Source: Lottia gigantea | Lineage: Eukaryota > Mollusca > Gastropoda > Lottiidae | Assembly: GCF_000327385.1 (NCBI RefSeq) | Contig: NW_008708707.1 | Location: forward strand, 1,784,007-1,848,006 | Direction: 5' to 3' | DNA: 64,000 bases | Shown here: positions 45,801 to 58,046 of the stretch, piece by piece | Layout: each line of letters starts with the position of its first letter | Position numbering within the stretch: position 1 is the first letter of the stretch | Made by a program: the position numbers and the translations under genes | Notes under the pieces: model-generated | Told to the model about the DNA's origin: nothing | The model's database searches: none | What the model saw: the letters and a program-made list of their open reading frames with translations, nothing else

Positions 45801-48800
45801 TGCAAATTTGGGAGAGGCAAAATAAAAAAGGGAATGTTATCTTAAATAGCTTCTTTAACCAAAACTATAGCTAGTCACCAAGAGATACGTCATACGTAAT
45901 GTACAATGCGTAGGCTCGTTTACTAATGAAGGAACGTTTATGTACGTTCAGTGTCGGCGCCAATTTTTTGTCGAAAATTTTCTTGAATGAACTCTGTCAG
46001 ACGTTCTAATGGAATTTAACTTATCCACACCCTTAGAGCTACCACAGTCGTCCCCAATTAAGTCAGTATGCCCACTTTTTGTACCTCCAGTCTCAAGAGA
46101 CTAGTGTCGCCATTGTGTGCATTGCGCACAACACATTACGAAATGCGCATTACGTACTAGCTTTGCACGCTTAGCTTTAGAAAGCTACGTAGGCTTCAGA
46201 ATTTGTCAACAAAGTTCGGATATTATAGGCTAGATAAAGGAAGACCTTGCCCTCGTTAACAATAAATAGACTGGTCCCTAAGTTCCTGTCCTAAAGGATT
46301 ATTGAAAAACTCTTACATAGACTAACCTTTATCTATAAAAGCTATTAAACTTTGTAGAAGGATTAGAAAGGGTAATAGAAAGTTGAGATGAGACAATGAC
46401 TAACAGCTGTATAGAAAGAAATGTCGATAGTGATATTATCCAGGCCTCTTACATTGTCTAGTAAACGAAATTATAATGCCGAAGATATACTTCTAATGGA
46501 ATTATAGACCCACTTCTTTTATGTATTACATATCAGCTTCACTTGATAATTGTCAGTTTAAGGAGACAAATCTGGCAATATATATGCGAATTTCCTGCCC
46601 ATTTTCGCGCCATATTTTTCACTTCCGGTTTGTGCTTATGGTCGGTTGGGATTTTATTGTCATATATATCTTTGTGCTCACTGCTTTAGAAAGGGGCTCG
46701 TTAAATTTTGAATGATTTAGTCAACCAATTTCATAACATCACGAAAGTTATTCGTTTGTTTTTCGGGCGAAAAATCTCATAACTCGGTTAGAAATTCGGA
46801 CAACCCCCCCCCCACAGAGAAAGTATTGTCCTTTGGTTCCTTCGCCGCCCCATCTAAAGTTTCATCGAAGATCCAGTATCACCAGACGATCTGAGCTACT
46901 TTTTTCTCGTGTATGATTGATGCCACCTAATTTCCAAAGTAAATTGCCTTTCTTGTTGATTAAAGATTGGCTATGAAAATAAATATTAAAAGGAAGATAT
47001 AAATTTGATAGGTGACCGAGCTATATGAAGAATGATGGATAAAGTATTCACAGGGGATGACGCTTTATGGCTTTTAAATGAATTCGACCCAAATTTCTAT
47101 ATTTCTACATTCATAAGTGAAATAAATGGAGTATTACGTCCTACTCCTCTGAGCCGTATGGGCTAATGAAGACTGGCAACGCCATGCAGTATGCAATGAG
47201 GGAAATATTGCCAGGACATCGGCATTAGCCTACACTCTTTTACGTCGTTTCGTTGTCCCATCCGAACGACGCTAAGACTTTTCCATGTCAGCCCGTCCGA
47301 CCTACATCTTAACGGAAGATGATCAACTCTTAATCAACAGGACTACGGCTAATGAAAAAATTAAAAAAAAAACGATATGAAGTTTTACGTCTTACTTTGT
47401 TTCTCCTGGCTGATTTAATGAATATGTACAACGCTGCACAGTGGACAACGCGGGGGGGGGGGGGGGGGGAGGGTTAGGGTTAAATACAGTGACTTAAATC
47501 TTCTTTTTATTTCCACCAGTTGGAGAAACCATTTAGATTGTGATTGTTTATGTATGGAATCAAACCCAAACGCAGAGAGACAGAAGGTGTTCTAGTTCTG
47601 TCATTAAGTATCAACCTATATAGAGTAGACATACAGTTTACATTAGTTATTTCAGAAATATCATAAGAAATCGTAATTTAATCAATCGGGACAAGTAAGT
47701 CAACGGTCAGAGAAATTCAGGTCAAATGTAGAAAGTAGTATATTAAAGTGAAGGAACGAAATGAAATGCTATTTTCTATCCTACTTTTCTGAAACTTACT
47801 TGGATTTTGAACTCGGGCCAACACCTTGCGGTGTGCAGAGAGGTAAATTTTATAGGAAGGCTCTCTAACAACAGAGGGATCGTTAACGTGCACAGAACCA
47901 TAGTTGATTACCCCATTCTTGCGATTAAGCGCTTGAAAGTTATGAAATGCGAGGGTATTTTTGGGCTAAATGGACAACGCCATGCAGTGAGCAACGAGGG
48001 AAATTTTTCTAGTGCACAAATTAGACCAAACTTTCGTCCCTGTTTATTTCCCTTAAGTTAGGGCCAAACGACAGCCCTCTTGGACGTTCATCAAATTAAC
48101 CTTTTGACCTAACCTGAAGAACGCTGAAGGGCTGTTGTTAGACTCTAACTGAAGTGGTTATATTAATAAAAGTTAATAAAAACGTTCATATTCTTTATCA
48201 AAAACAGTTCATTTTGTAGATTTCAGTTTACTATGAGCTTCATTTGAATCTTCCAGACTGTGAAAGGCCTATATTATTTTCAAAACAACCCCCAATCATA
48301 TAAAATTATCGTGTTCACTGAAAGTTTACTTGCCATACTGTTGGTTCGCTCTAAAAATTAAGATATGTAATCATTCCTAAACATGGATTCATTCATACGA
48401 AACAGCCATTGACCCATCTTCACAATGTCAAGCTATTACAAACTTCATCTTATACATCTTCACAATGTCAAGCTATTACGAACTTCGTCTTATACATCTT
48501 CACAATGTCAAGCTATTACGAACTTCGTCTTACACATCTTCACAATGTCAAGCTATTACGAACTGCGTCTTATACATCTTCACAATATCAAACTATTACA
48601 AACTTCGTCTTACACATCTTCACAATGTCAAGCTATTACGAACTGCGTCTTACACATCTTCACAATGTCAAGCTATTACGAACTGCGTCTTATACATCTT
48701 CACAATATCAAACTATTACAAACTTCGTCTTACACATCTTCACAATGTCAAGCTATTACGAACTGCGCCTTATACATCTTCTCAATGTCAAGCTATTACA

Positions 48801-51800
48801 ACTTCGTCTTATACATCTTCTCAATGTCAAGCTATTACAAACTTCGTCTAATACATCTTCACAATGTCAAGCTATTACAACTTCGTCTAATACATCTTCA
48901 CAATGTCAAGCTATTACAACTGCGTCTTATACATCTTCTCAATGTCAAGCTATTACAAACTTCGTCTAATACATCTTCTCAATGTCAAACTATTACAACT
49001 TCGTCTAATACATCTTCACAATGTCAAGCTATTACAACTTCGTCTTATACATCTTCACAATGTCAAGCTATTACAACTGCGTCTTATACATCTTCTCAAT
49101 GTCAAGCTATTACAACTTCGTCTAATACATCTTCACAATGTCAAGCTATTACGAACTGCGCCTTATACATCTTCTCAATGTCAAGCTATTACAACTTCGT
49201 CTTATACATCTTCTCAATGTCAAGCTATTACAACTGCGTCTTTTACATCTTCTCAATGTCAAGCTATTACAAACTTCGTCTAATACATCTTCTCAATGTC
49301 AAGCTATTACAAACTTCGTCTTATACATCTTCACAATGTCAAGCTATTACGAACTTCGTCTTATACATCTTGTCAAGCTATTACGAACTTCGTCTTATAC
49401 ATCTTCTCAATGTCAAGCTAATACGTCTTATACCTTGACTGCAATATATATAGACATAAATTTTGTAGTATGAGGTCTACATTTGAAGGAATTATGCGAT
49501 TTTTGTGCAGTACTTGCAAATATTCAAGGCCCAAATCAACCACCGAAAATGGCGAAGCTGTCCCTTTAAGTAAATAACTGGTCAGAAAGAGTTGTTATAT
49601 CATAATAAGGAAATCAATGTACAGAGTAATTGAAATTGTCATATTGAAGTCACTAGAGGTCTGAAGAGATGAAGGCATTTAGCTTGAACTAATGTAGCTC
49701 TATTAACCCGTCATCATTGCGGCCTATTATTAATCAACAAAGTGCAAAATAGAATTGGTCGCTCCGTTTCTGCTTTGCTGACCGCATTACATCGATATGG
49801 GACTTCTAGTAATAATAAGGTTTCGAGTTGTTCATCCCCCTGGATAACTTGTTTTTAAACAATAAGACCTGTGAGTTGGTAACGGCATCGAGCCCATATG
49901 TCAGAAATCCATATTACCGTCACTAACTTTGATTGGTGATGGATTGTATTCCCGACCAATAAGATTCGTGGAAGGAAAATATAACCAAAAAATGAGATGT
50001 GTCTCTTGAGGCCAGGGATTCCTACAGATTTAAGATGGTCTACGATGAATTTAAAACATTTCAAGGACTTAATTTTTAACTCCCTCTAAATACGCTAATG
50101 ACTAGAACGTAAAATTCCATTTTATTTTCTATTTTTATTTCAGAACTGTGGATCCTTGTGTTATTATTTCTGCCATCTTTGTTGGTGTCATGTCCGTCCA
50201 ATGCTGTAAATAATGTGTTTCGATGTTTAGCCAATCTGACTATAGGACTCCATGATGAAAATGTCAAGGCCGGTGAAGATGTCGATATTGTACGTCATCA
50301 TTGTGAGTAAGTATATTTTGGGTTTCTTTATTTAAAAGGATTTTCAATTTAAATTTCAATTTAAAAAGAAATACATTGATTTCTTTAGTAAAAGCAAGAT
50401 GAAACACTTGAAAAGGTATTTTTTTTTTAAATTACGAGGTAAATAGCCTAACGAATGATCGAGAACTATTTGACACGTATGTGGTAAATAGTCACTGCCT
50501 TTAGATATATTCTGTTGAAATCATACCAACCTTGGATTTAAAAGGATAATTCTTCCGTCGTAGATTTTGATTGGTTGAGCCTTCAATGGTCATAATTGGT
50601 CTAATTGAAAAGAAAACGTAAGAAGCGAAAGGGTGTGAATCAAGGGATGGATGGTGTCAACAGACTCTCACATGTTTGATAAATCAATATGAAAGAGTTG
50701 AAGAAACGAACGAAAGTACATGTCTCTTTGTGACTACAATTGGAAATAATAGTAATAAACGTCTGAAGGAATAAAATCTAATTAGACCTAATAATGATGA
50801 GATATTCCTTTCCCTTTTAAAGTAGCTCTCCCATATAGATCTCTTGACGCTTCATTTGAATTAGGGAAAGGGTCTTTAATATTGTTCACAATGTATAGAA
50901 TACTAAGATATAGTACAAATCTTCATTTTTAGAAGGAAAGACAGCTTTAAGTCACTAAAAACTTAGACCTAATCTTGTCTTTAGAATTAAAAACTAAAAG
51001 AGGCTAATTATGCGAGACTATATAATTCAAAAACCTCAATAATTTAAATAGCGTAATCTCGGTTATATATATACCGTTTAAAAACCGTTAAAGTGGGTCT
51101 TAATTAGGTTACGTTAAAGTGGGTTTTAATTTTTCTTTACTCTAGAAAACTTGGCATCTTTTCAAGGAGACTTATTGTACGAGTCTACATTAATATTTTC
51201 ACCTTTTGGGGGAAACCATCTTTAATCAAACCAATATGAATACTATCAGACGAAAAATCTGTACCATAATGAAAAGTTTAACTTGTCATATTTTGACGGA
51301 TGTCTGTTAGGAATGAAAATAATACAATTAACAACCAAGAAAAGAGTAAATACTATTTCCATCTAGCTTATTGATAATTCTTAAAGGTCATATTCGCCAT
51401 TTTCAGGGGTTGATTTGGGTTTTGAATATATTTGTTAAAAAGGCTTCTAGAGCTTTCTAGGTACTAGAACTGTACACAAATTGCATAATACTTTCAAATG
51501 CGATTAATACTAGAGATTTTACTTTTATTTCTGTATACGTCTTTCATATATATGGCGGGGGTCGGGAAAGGCGAGTCGTCATTTTAACTTTCATACGCGG
51601 TTAATTGTGGACAGACACGAATGCTCAGATTTTAACGGTGATCCTTGAACACTATTACTGATTAGCTAAGCTAAAAAATTCCAGTTTCCGAGATGAAAGT
51701 ACGATTGGTCAAACGGATGGTGACACCGTCTCTTTAATAGTTTCTACGAGAAATTCCTCTCTCGTGGACCATAATTTACGTTGGCTAACGCTTGGTTAAT

Positions 51801-54800
51801 TCTGCTTTCCTATTTATTTGTTCAAGCGCGCTGTAGAATGACAAATAAATCCTAATTACGGTTTATAAAAATAGGCTAAATGTCAAAGTGATTAAAAGAT
51901 GTTTTCAAGTTCCTCGTGTATAGGAGCCATTCGTGGCTTCCATTTGAACCAAATCTCACTTTTAAAAAAATAGGAAAATGGAGATTTTGCCTTTTGACGT
52001 CACTAAGGTATGGAATTTTAGGACCCCCACGCGACAAACGGGAACCGAATTGTACAGTAATAAAATTTCCTATAAATGATGATCCAGGTAATGTTACTTT
52101 AAAGCGAACCGAAAAAGATCCCCAAAATAGGATCTAGGCAATATTACTTTAAAATGAGTCATCTATTGTGTAAAAAAGTCGGATCTCGTGTTGTTCAACG
52201 GTTGAGTTTTCAAATATACGGGTGATGTTACTTTAAACTAAACCATCCGCCAGCCAAAACATCCCATCCTGTTGTTAAATAACAGGTTTCGTAAAAAATA
52301 GGATCTAGGCAAAGCTACTTTAAAATGAGTTATCCATCGAGCAACAACTCGGATCGCGTTGTACAACGATAAAGTTTCCAATCATATGGGCCAAGTAAAT
52401 GTAAGCAATGCTAAAAGTCGAATCGGATCATGTTGTACAATAAAAATAATTCCGAAAAAAACTGTATCTAGACAATTCTACTTAAAAATGAACCATTCAT
52501 CGAGCAACAAATCGGATCGTGTTGTACAACGATAAAGTTTCCAAGAATATGAGCCAAAAACTAAAGGCAATGCTAAAAGTGAACTATTCGTCAAAAAACC
52601 ACAAAATCGGATTATGTTGTACAATAAAAATATTTAAAAAAAAAATAGGATCTAGGCAATGCTACTTTAAGGTGAACCATCCATGGAGCAAAAAATCGGA
52701 TCGTGTTGTACAACGATAAAGTTTCCAAGAATATGAGCCAGTAAACTAAAGGCAATGCTAAAAGTGAACCATTCGTCAAAAAACCACAAAATCGGATTAT
52801 GTTGTACAATAAAAATATTAAAAAAAAAATAGGATCTAGGCAATGCTACTTTAAGGTGAACCATCCATGGAGCAAAAAATCGGATCGTGTTGTACAACGA
52901 TAAAGTTTCCAAGAATGTGAGCCAGTAAACTAAAGGCAATGCTAAAAGTGAACCATTCGTCAAAAAACCACAAAATCGGATTATGTTGTACAATAAAAAT
53001 ATTAAAAAAAAAATAGGATCTAGGCAATGCTACTTTAAGGTGAACCATCCATGGAGCAAAAAATCGGATCGTGTTGTACAACGATAAAGTTTCCAAGAAT
53101 GTGAGCCAGTAAACTAAAGGCAATGCTAAAAGTGAACCATTCGTCAAAAAACCACAAAATCGGATTATGTTGTACAATAAAAATATTAAAAAAAAAATAG
53201 GATCTAGGCAATGCTACTTTAAGGTGAACCATCCATGGAGCAAAAAATCGGATCGTGTTGTACAACGATAAAGTTTCCAAACAATGATAATTGAGTGATT
53301 GAGATAGCTAATGTGTTGAAAATACTTTTTACACTTGAAATATCACAGACAAATAAAGTCAGGTTTACTTTCTCAAAATGTCAATTAGCTTGGATACAAA
53401 GTCACAGACATATTTTTTTTCAAAATTTTAAACGAGCTTAAAAAACGTTTAAAACTGAATTTGAAACATTTATGCGCTCGTTCTATGTTTGATTTGAAAA
53501 TTAAATGACTTATATTCGTAAATTTGACACTATAGAAAATGTAGTTGAACTTGTGATATACACGGAAAAACATTTTGATAAAACGAACGCCTACGAAATA
53601 GAATGGAATGGAGTGTTACGTGGTTGAGTGGGGTGGTGGAAATGGGCAACACGGTGCAGTGTACAATGAAAAAATTGTTTGCTTTTACAATGGCATTTAC
53701 CGCCAACCAAATCCTTTACCATGCAAATTAGGATCACGTGTGATGTTCACATTAATGATCGTTCCACAGTTAAAAATTAGAAAAGAGTAGGCATATCGCT
53801 GTCCTAGGGACTTTACCCTCATTGCACACCGTCTAACTCCATTTTACTCCATTTATTGATATTATTTCATTTGAACAAATTGGTTTTGGGATCTTTAAAA
53901 ACAACACCAATTTAAACACAATTCTTATTATTTCCAGTTTGTGTGGATGAAGTGTTTGGGTGGTTGGGATTTTAAACCCACCATTGATTTATCACTAACT
54001 AACCAACTAAAACTGGCTTAAAGCTACCATCTTATTCCATTAGTTGGGCCACAAAGACGGACAGTCACTAGATAAAAAAACAGCATTGGGATAATTTGAC
54101 AGACAGACAGATATTTCAAACTTGATTTGGTCTGATATACTAAGAAATTTCACAGACGACATGACCGAGCCAAATTTCTTCATACGAGACGACGAATGTT
54201 TGTGCGTTTCCTCGGGCAGTTTTCCATACCGGATAATCTACTTTGCCTCAATCATCTTTTGCTTGTTTCCTTCAATTATGATCATATCTGATAACAAATT
54301 ACTGTTGGTTACTTTCCATGTTGACCTCACCCATATCTTGTAAACAACGCTGAAAATATTAAAGATGCTATCCCGCTTTGAAAGTTTAAAGGAGGTAACC
54401 CGCCCGGAATTCAAAGGAGCTCTACCGCATTGAAATTCAAAGGAACTGTCCCACATAGAATTACCTACGGAGATAGTCCTCATAAATAGCATTGGAATAG
54501 TTAAAGAAGCCTCCTCGCTTGAAAATTTTTTGTCCAAGAATGAATAATTAAAAGATCCGTGGCTCACACATATTCATGAAAATTATAAAGGAATTATCGA
54601 CTCTTGATTGAATCTCGAAAGCACTGAACAAAACATCAAAATATTTCTTATCCTTAGAATATTCTTATCTACGGGACCTAATTTGCTAGCAGATGACAAT
54701 CGAACTCGATACCGACCGAGCAAAACAACTCCGACATATCATACGAGAACCTCTCTTTAATGTTTTGTGTTAGATTATATAGATTATCTATATGTGTGTT

Positions 54801-57800
54801 ATACATGTAGGAAGTTATCTTCTTTTCGTTAGTGCTGTAATATTATACAAGATTATCATTAATCCCTAACTCGAACAATGACAGGAAAAAGGGATCAATT
54901 CACAGCAAGGCAGAAATATTTGCTATTTAAAGGAATATTATTATACGTCTATTTATTCACTTTACCAGCTGATAAAACCCACTTTCAGTTACCTGTATAA
55001 CTTTTCAGAATGGAAAACTGACGTTCAGTTTGTCTGAAATTAGACAGAAACGATATTGATTATCATTCTCCCGACCAGATAACACCGGTATAACGGTTCT
55101 AAATGTCTGATTTAAGTCAAATTGTAGGTAACATAAAACCGTTTTAAAGGAACAGGAATTATATCAGTTTGAAATGGGGGAAATTAGAAGAAGCGATGCC
55201 TTTAAGAAGATGTCAAGTGTCAAAGAGTTCATAGAATAATGATATAACGTCATACCGTGCGCAATGGGGGATATTTTGTGACTTTTTTAACTACAATTCG
55301 GTAAAATTTTATGATGCTATAATTCATATTCAACGAAATAATAATTACACGGTTAATTAACGAAATTGTACTGAGTGATGCTCAATAATAGTCGCTACAA
55401 CAGTCTCATCTTGTTTTTGGTGAACTGTTGGTGAGTGATGTTGAGTAGTGATCACTATAGCTCATCTTGTTAAAAATTATTGTTAAGTTGGTGAACTGTT
55501 AGTGAGTGATGTTGAGTAGTACTCACTACAGCCCATCTTGTTAAAAATTATTGTTAAGTTGGTGAACTGTTAGTGAGTGATGTTGAGTAGTGATCACTAT
55601 AGCTCATCTTGTTAAAAATTATTGTTAATTTGGTGAACTGTTAGTGAGTGATGTTGAGTAGTACTCACTACAGCTCATATTGTTAAAAATTATTGTTAAA
55701 TTGGTGAACAGTTAGTGAGTGATGTTGAGTAGTGATCACTATAGCTCATCTTGTTAAAAATTATTGTTAAGTTGGTGAACTGTTAGTGAGTGATGTTGAG
55801 TAGTACTCACTACAGCTCATCTTGTTAAAAATTATTGGTAAATTGGTGAACTGTTAGTGAGTGATGTTGAGTAGTACTCACTACAGCTCATCTTGTTAAA
55901 GATTATTGTTAAATTGGTGAACTGTTAGTGAGTGATGTTGAGTAGTACTCACTACAGCTCATCTTGTTAAAAATTATTGGTAAATTGGTGAACTGTTAGT
56001 GAGTGATGTTGAGTAGTACTCACTACAGCTCATCTTGTTAAAAATTATTGGTAAATTGGTGAACTGTTAGTGAGTGATGTTGAGTAGTACTCACTACAGC
56101 TCATCTTGTTAAAAATTATTGGTAAATTGGTGAACTGTTAGTGAGTGATGTTGGGTAGTACTCACTACAGCTCATCTTGTTAAAAATTATTGGTAAATTG
56201 GTGAACTGTTTTTTATTAGTTTTTTTTAGTAGTGATCATGGGGGTGTTTTGCATAACGTTCATACTTCATGTTTTTGGGACAAAATTATACAGAAGCTTT
56301 AACAAATTTCGGCTGGTTTATTCAATTGTAGACATATCTAATGTTGATTTCCATTCTGAAAAGTGATATGAATAGCTTAATTGCTGATGCAAAATTTGCC
56401 CAATTACACACTCGCGTTGTCCATTTCCAGTATCCCTTTTGCACACAGGAAGCAAAACACTCTATTATTTAATTGCAAAAGTGTCCCTTATACGAAAATG
56501 TCTGATAGCAAACATCTACCACACTGAGCCACAGCGGCACCCTGATATTTTCTAATGAATACTGAATTCTTTCCAGGTCGGGCGAGTTCGAATCGTCAGC
56601 TAGATGTGTAGAAGCTTTATTTAACCAATGTCGTCAGTCTCAGCAGATTTCCTTATTGTACAAATTAGTTGATCCCGATAAAATACGTCTTTCATTTGAT
56701 AAAATTTGTGGTAAACTTGATCGTAAGTATTCCTATTTGTCTGCTCCTGATCAGTGACTTCGTAAAGCTATCACGATCTGGATCTAATACCCTGACTGCA
56801 GTAGACACCTATTTGTTTCACAACGATTTGATTGTATGCTAGCAAATACTGGGCTCTCTGCAAAAAATCTGACTTTGCGTCAACTCTAGGGCTTCTTATT
56901 TGCTGTATTAACTAGCATATAATCCAATCAAATTGCTGCATTCCGTGATACAAGAAAGGTGGCCAATGGGTCAAGATACGAGACACAGTTCGTAATAGCT
57001 TGGCATTATGAAGATTATGTCCACCCAGCTTTTCTTACCGCAAAATCGATGTCCGAGGCTTAAGGTAAACTTTCGTCATAGTCTAGTTTTTCTAAAGTAT
57101 ATTTTCTCACACGTAAATGAGTTCGTTTCCTAAATATTGGAAATTTACTCCATTGCCCAAGCGGTTGTATTGATAATGTATTTCATAATCTACATAACGA
57201 CGACGCTGTATCCTTGTCATAATGTTTTTCGTTACTGTACAATAATCCATTTCGTCTGAAACGCAATACCATCATTGAATGGGTGGGGTAGCCCATCGAA
57301 AATAAAAGACACGAATTATCTTTATGCTTTATCGTTTCAGTCTATTCAAAATCCAAAGTGTGTATAATGCGACAAGATAGTAAAATAAAACGATGTTTCC
57401 ATGACGTAGAGTACGTTTTCCACGATAATATAGCTAAAGCCAGATACGTGGACCACGTTATACTTACGTACTGTGGGTAAGTAGGCATCTCAGTTAACCG
57501 ATCTCAACCATGTCTTGGTGTTACGATCTCCGTCCAGTACCTTGACATTATAAGGCACTTCTCGTATCAGTCTAGTTTGCAAATGCGGCAATTTGATTGG
57601 ATTGTACACTAGCGAATACAGCCAATTTAGCCCTTCGTATAAAATTCCAGTGATGACGCTCTAGTAACGAAGTTCTTTGCATGAGGGTAACTTATGATTG
57701 CAATATGGTTTCATTACATTGTATACGTATTGGGTTCCGGATTTTAATTCTAAAAAGTATTATAGATAGCTGAGATTGTTCTTTTTAGTTACTTGATTAA

Positions 57801-58046
57801 TGTATTTATTGGCACAAACCCCTTTAATCTATTTTTAGATTCCAGTTAGGATTACGAGATTGTATAGTCCAACCTGTGACAACTGCCTGTGGCAAGGATA
57901 TCGGCGGATTTATGAATGATTTTATGGATGGAGTTACTGCCCCTGTTTGTATGAAAGACATATATGGCAATTCTGCTTCGTGTAATATACCCGAGTTAAC
58001 TTTATTGTCCCTAATGACGCCATTTATTTTATCGCCATTTTTGTGA
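42826..58046 (+). CDS. Secreted cysteine-rich protein, possibly GPI-anchored, 5 exons
   Basis: Not recognised as a named family. Exons 42826-42847, 50144-50306, 56577-56722, 57341-57476 and 57839-58046 join in frame with GT-AG borders to 224 aa. Residues 1-23 form a signal peptide (ELWILVLLFLPSLLVSC). The mature part has 12 cysteines at 35, 61, 72, 80, 106, 118, 129, 155, 164, 173, 193 and 204, consistent with six disulphides in two related halves. The last 16 residues (LTLLSLMTPFILSPFL) are hydrophobic after small residues GNSAS, as in a GPI-anchor signal. The first exon is only 22 coding nt; it was chosen because ATGACACCAAGACAGTTTCAAG before GTAAGT has the right phase and completes the signal peptide. 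It is the least certain part. Introns 1 and 2 are 7.3 and 6.3 kb and filled with repeats. Confidence 0.72.
42884..43460. repeat. Degenerate GTGATGCC-type minisatellite
   Basis: Repeated GGTGATGC...CTGTCA.TGA.ACAGAGG phrases with irregular spacing of about 33-45 bp. The open frame at 42992-43264 comes from this repetition. Confidence 0.7.
43546..43815 (-). mobile_element. MITE family B
   Basis: Opens TTAAAGGAATAGTTGCGCCA. Carries TTAGTCTCAGAAACGGGAAT, AGACGAGTTGTCTTTTCTGA and AAATTCCTAGTTTTAGATGT. The far end is truncated. Confidence 0.8.
44371..44608. mobile_element. MITE family E, 238 bp, terminal inverted repeats
   Basis: Left end TTAAGGGGCGGGCACACGAG then GGTCTTGGTCGGAGA. The right end is the inverse TCTCGACCAAGACAGCTCGT then GTATTCGCACCGTTA. 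GTCGCCGA and TCGGCGAC also pair inside. The only copy seen in the window. Confidence 0.8.
45016..45260 (+). mobile_element. MITE family B, diverged
   Basis: GCCAATTTGGAGGGTTGATT, AATATCTAAAACTCAGAATT and AATTGACGAGTCGTCATTTA, then CACGCGGATAATTCTGGACA. Confidence 0.75.
45261..47124 (+). other. Intron 1 of the secreted-protein gene, unique part
   Basis: No exon, no clear repeat. Short open stretches (45680-45874, 46521-46715) have no homology or splice support. A C run at 46804-46812. Confidence 0.45.
47125..47330 (+). mobile_element. Dispersed repeat family C
   Basis: GGAGTATTACGTCCTACTCC, CCATGCAGTATGCAATGAGG, TATTGCCAGGACATCGGCAT, GTCCCATCCGAACGACG. A good copy with its 5' part. Confidence 0.8.
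47452..47469. repeat. Poly(G) run, 18 nt
   Basis: An uninterrupted G tract followed by AGGGTTAGGGTTAAA. The run length is prone to sequencing error. Confidence 0.8.
47765..48060 (+). mobile_element. Dispersed repeat family C, two nested pieces
   Basis: CACCTTGCGGTGTGCAGAGA near the start, and ACGCCATGCAGTGAGCAACG with GAGGGAAATTTTTCTAGTGC further on. It looks like two family pieces side by side. Confidence 0.65.
48415..49440. repeat. 40-bp satellite array, second locus, about 25 copies
   Basis: The same unit as at 21.1-22.7 kb, but mixed with a 39-bp form (ATTACAACTTCG) and with CACAATATCAAACT variants in 120-bp blocks. It ends ACGTCTTATACCTTGACTGC at 49423-49442, the same junction to family D sequence as at the first locus, after which the element is cut off. 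Confidence 0.96.
49460..49569 (-). mobile_element. MITE family B fragment
   Basis: TTGAAGGAATTATGCGATTT, AAATATTCAAGGCCCAAATC and GAAGCTGTCCCTTTAAG, the inverse of the left end of the family. Confidence 0.75.
50307..51380 (+). other. Intron 2 of the secreted-protein gene, left part
   Basis: AT-rich, without an exon or recognised repeat. A short GTTAAAGTGGGTTTTAATT direct repeat sits near 51085-51135. Confidence 0.5.
51381..51737 (+). mobile_element. MITE family B
   Basis: Opens TTAAAGGTCATATTCGCCAT and closes CCGTCTCTTTAA. Contains GGCGAGTCGTCATTTTAACT and TTCATACGCGGTTAATTGTG. 357 bp, the longest copy. Confidence 0.8.
52080..53280. repeat. 184-bp satellite array
   Basis: From about 52497 there are 4.25 units of 184 bp, the last three almost identical. 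52080-52496 holds older, degenerate units. Each unit contains GATCGTGTTGTACAACGATA and, half a unit on, GATTATGTTGTACAATAAAA, so it arose from an ancestral dimer. GTTGTACAAC is a perfect palindrome. Confidence 0.95.
53600..53860 (+). mobile_element. Dispersed repeat family C, diverged
   Basis: ATGGAGTGTTACGTGGTTGA, GGTGCAGTGTACAATGAAAA and GATCGTTCCACAGTTAAAAA. The last third is CCCTCATTGCACACCG, inverse to the first. Confidence 0.6.
54349..54470. repeat. Degenerate 25-26 bp repeat, 4 copies
   Basis: Units of the type AAAGGAGCTCTACCGCATTG followed by AAATTC, with TCCCGC, CCCGCC and CCCACA variants. Confidence 0.6.
55372..56205 (+). repeat. 71-bp satellite array, about 12 copies
   Basis: Units contain GTGAGTGATGTTGAGTAGTA, CTCACTACAGCTCATCTTGT and TAAAAATTATTG.TAA. 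Two forms alternate on the left (AGTGATCACTATAG and AGTACTCACTACAG); the right half is almost uniform. AGTGAGT and ACTCACT in each unit can pair as a hairpin. In intron 2 of the secreted-protein gene. Confidence 0.96.
56787..57018. mobile_element. Foldback family D, single-copy form
   Basis: ATACCCTGACTGCAGTAGAC and TTTCACAACGATTTGATTGT on the left. TCCGTGATACAAGAAAGGTG and CAGTTCGTAATAGCTTGGCA on the right. No satellite expansion here. In intron 3 of the secreted-protein gene. Confidence 0.8.
57530..57660. mobile_element. Foldback family D, left half
   Basis: CCAGTACCTTGACATTATAA, then GGCAATTTGATTGGATTGTA and CTAGCGAATACAGCCAATTT. The right arm is missing. In intron 4 of the secreted-protein gene. 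Confidence 0.7.

Noticed and set aside
48409-49473. Open frames at the second satellite locus
   Set aside because: Same repeat, same explanation.
52612-53280. Four near-identical 65-108-codon frames on the minus strand
   Set aside because: They recur with the 184-bp period and simply translate the satellite.
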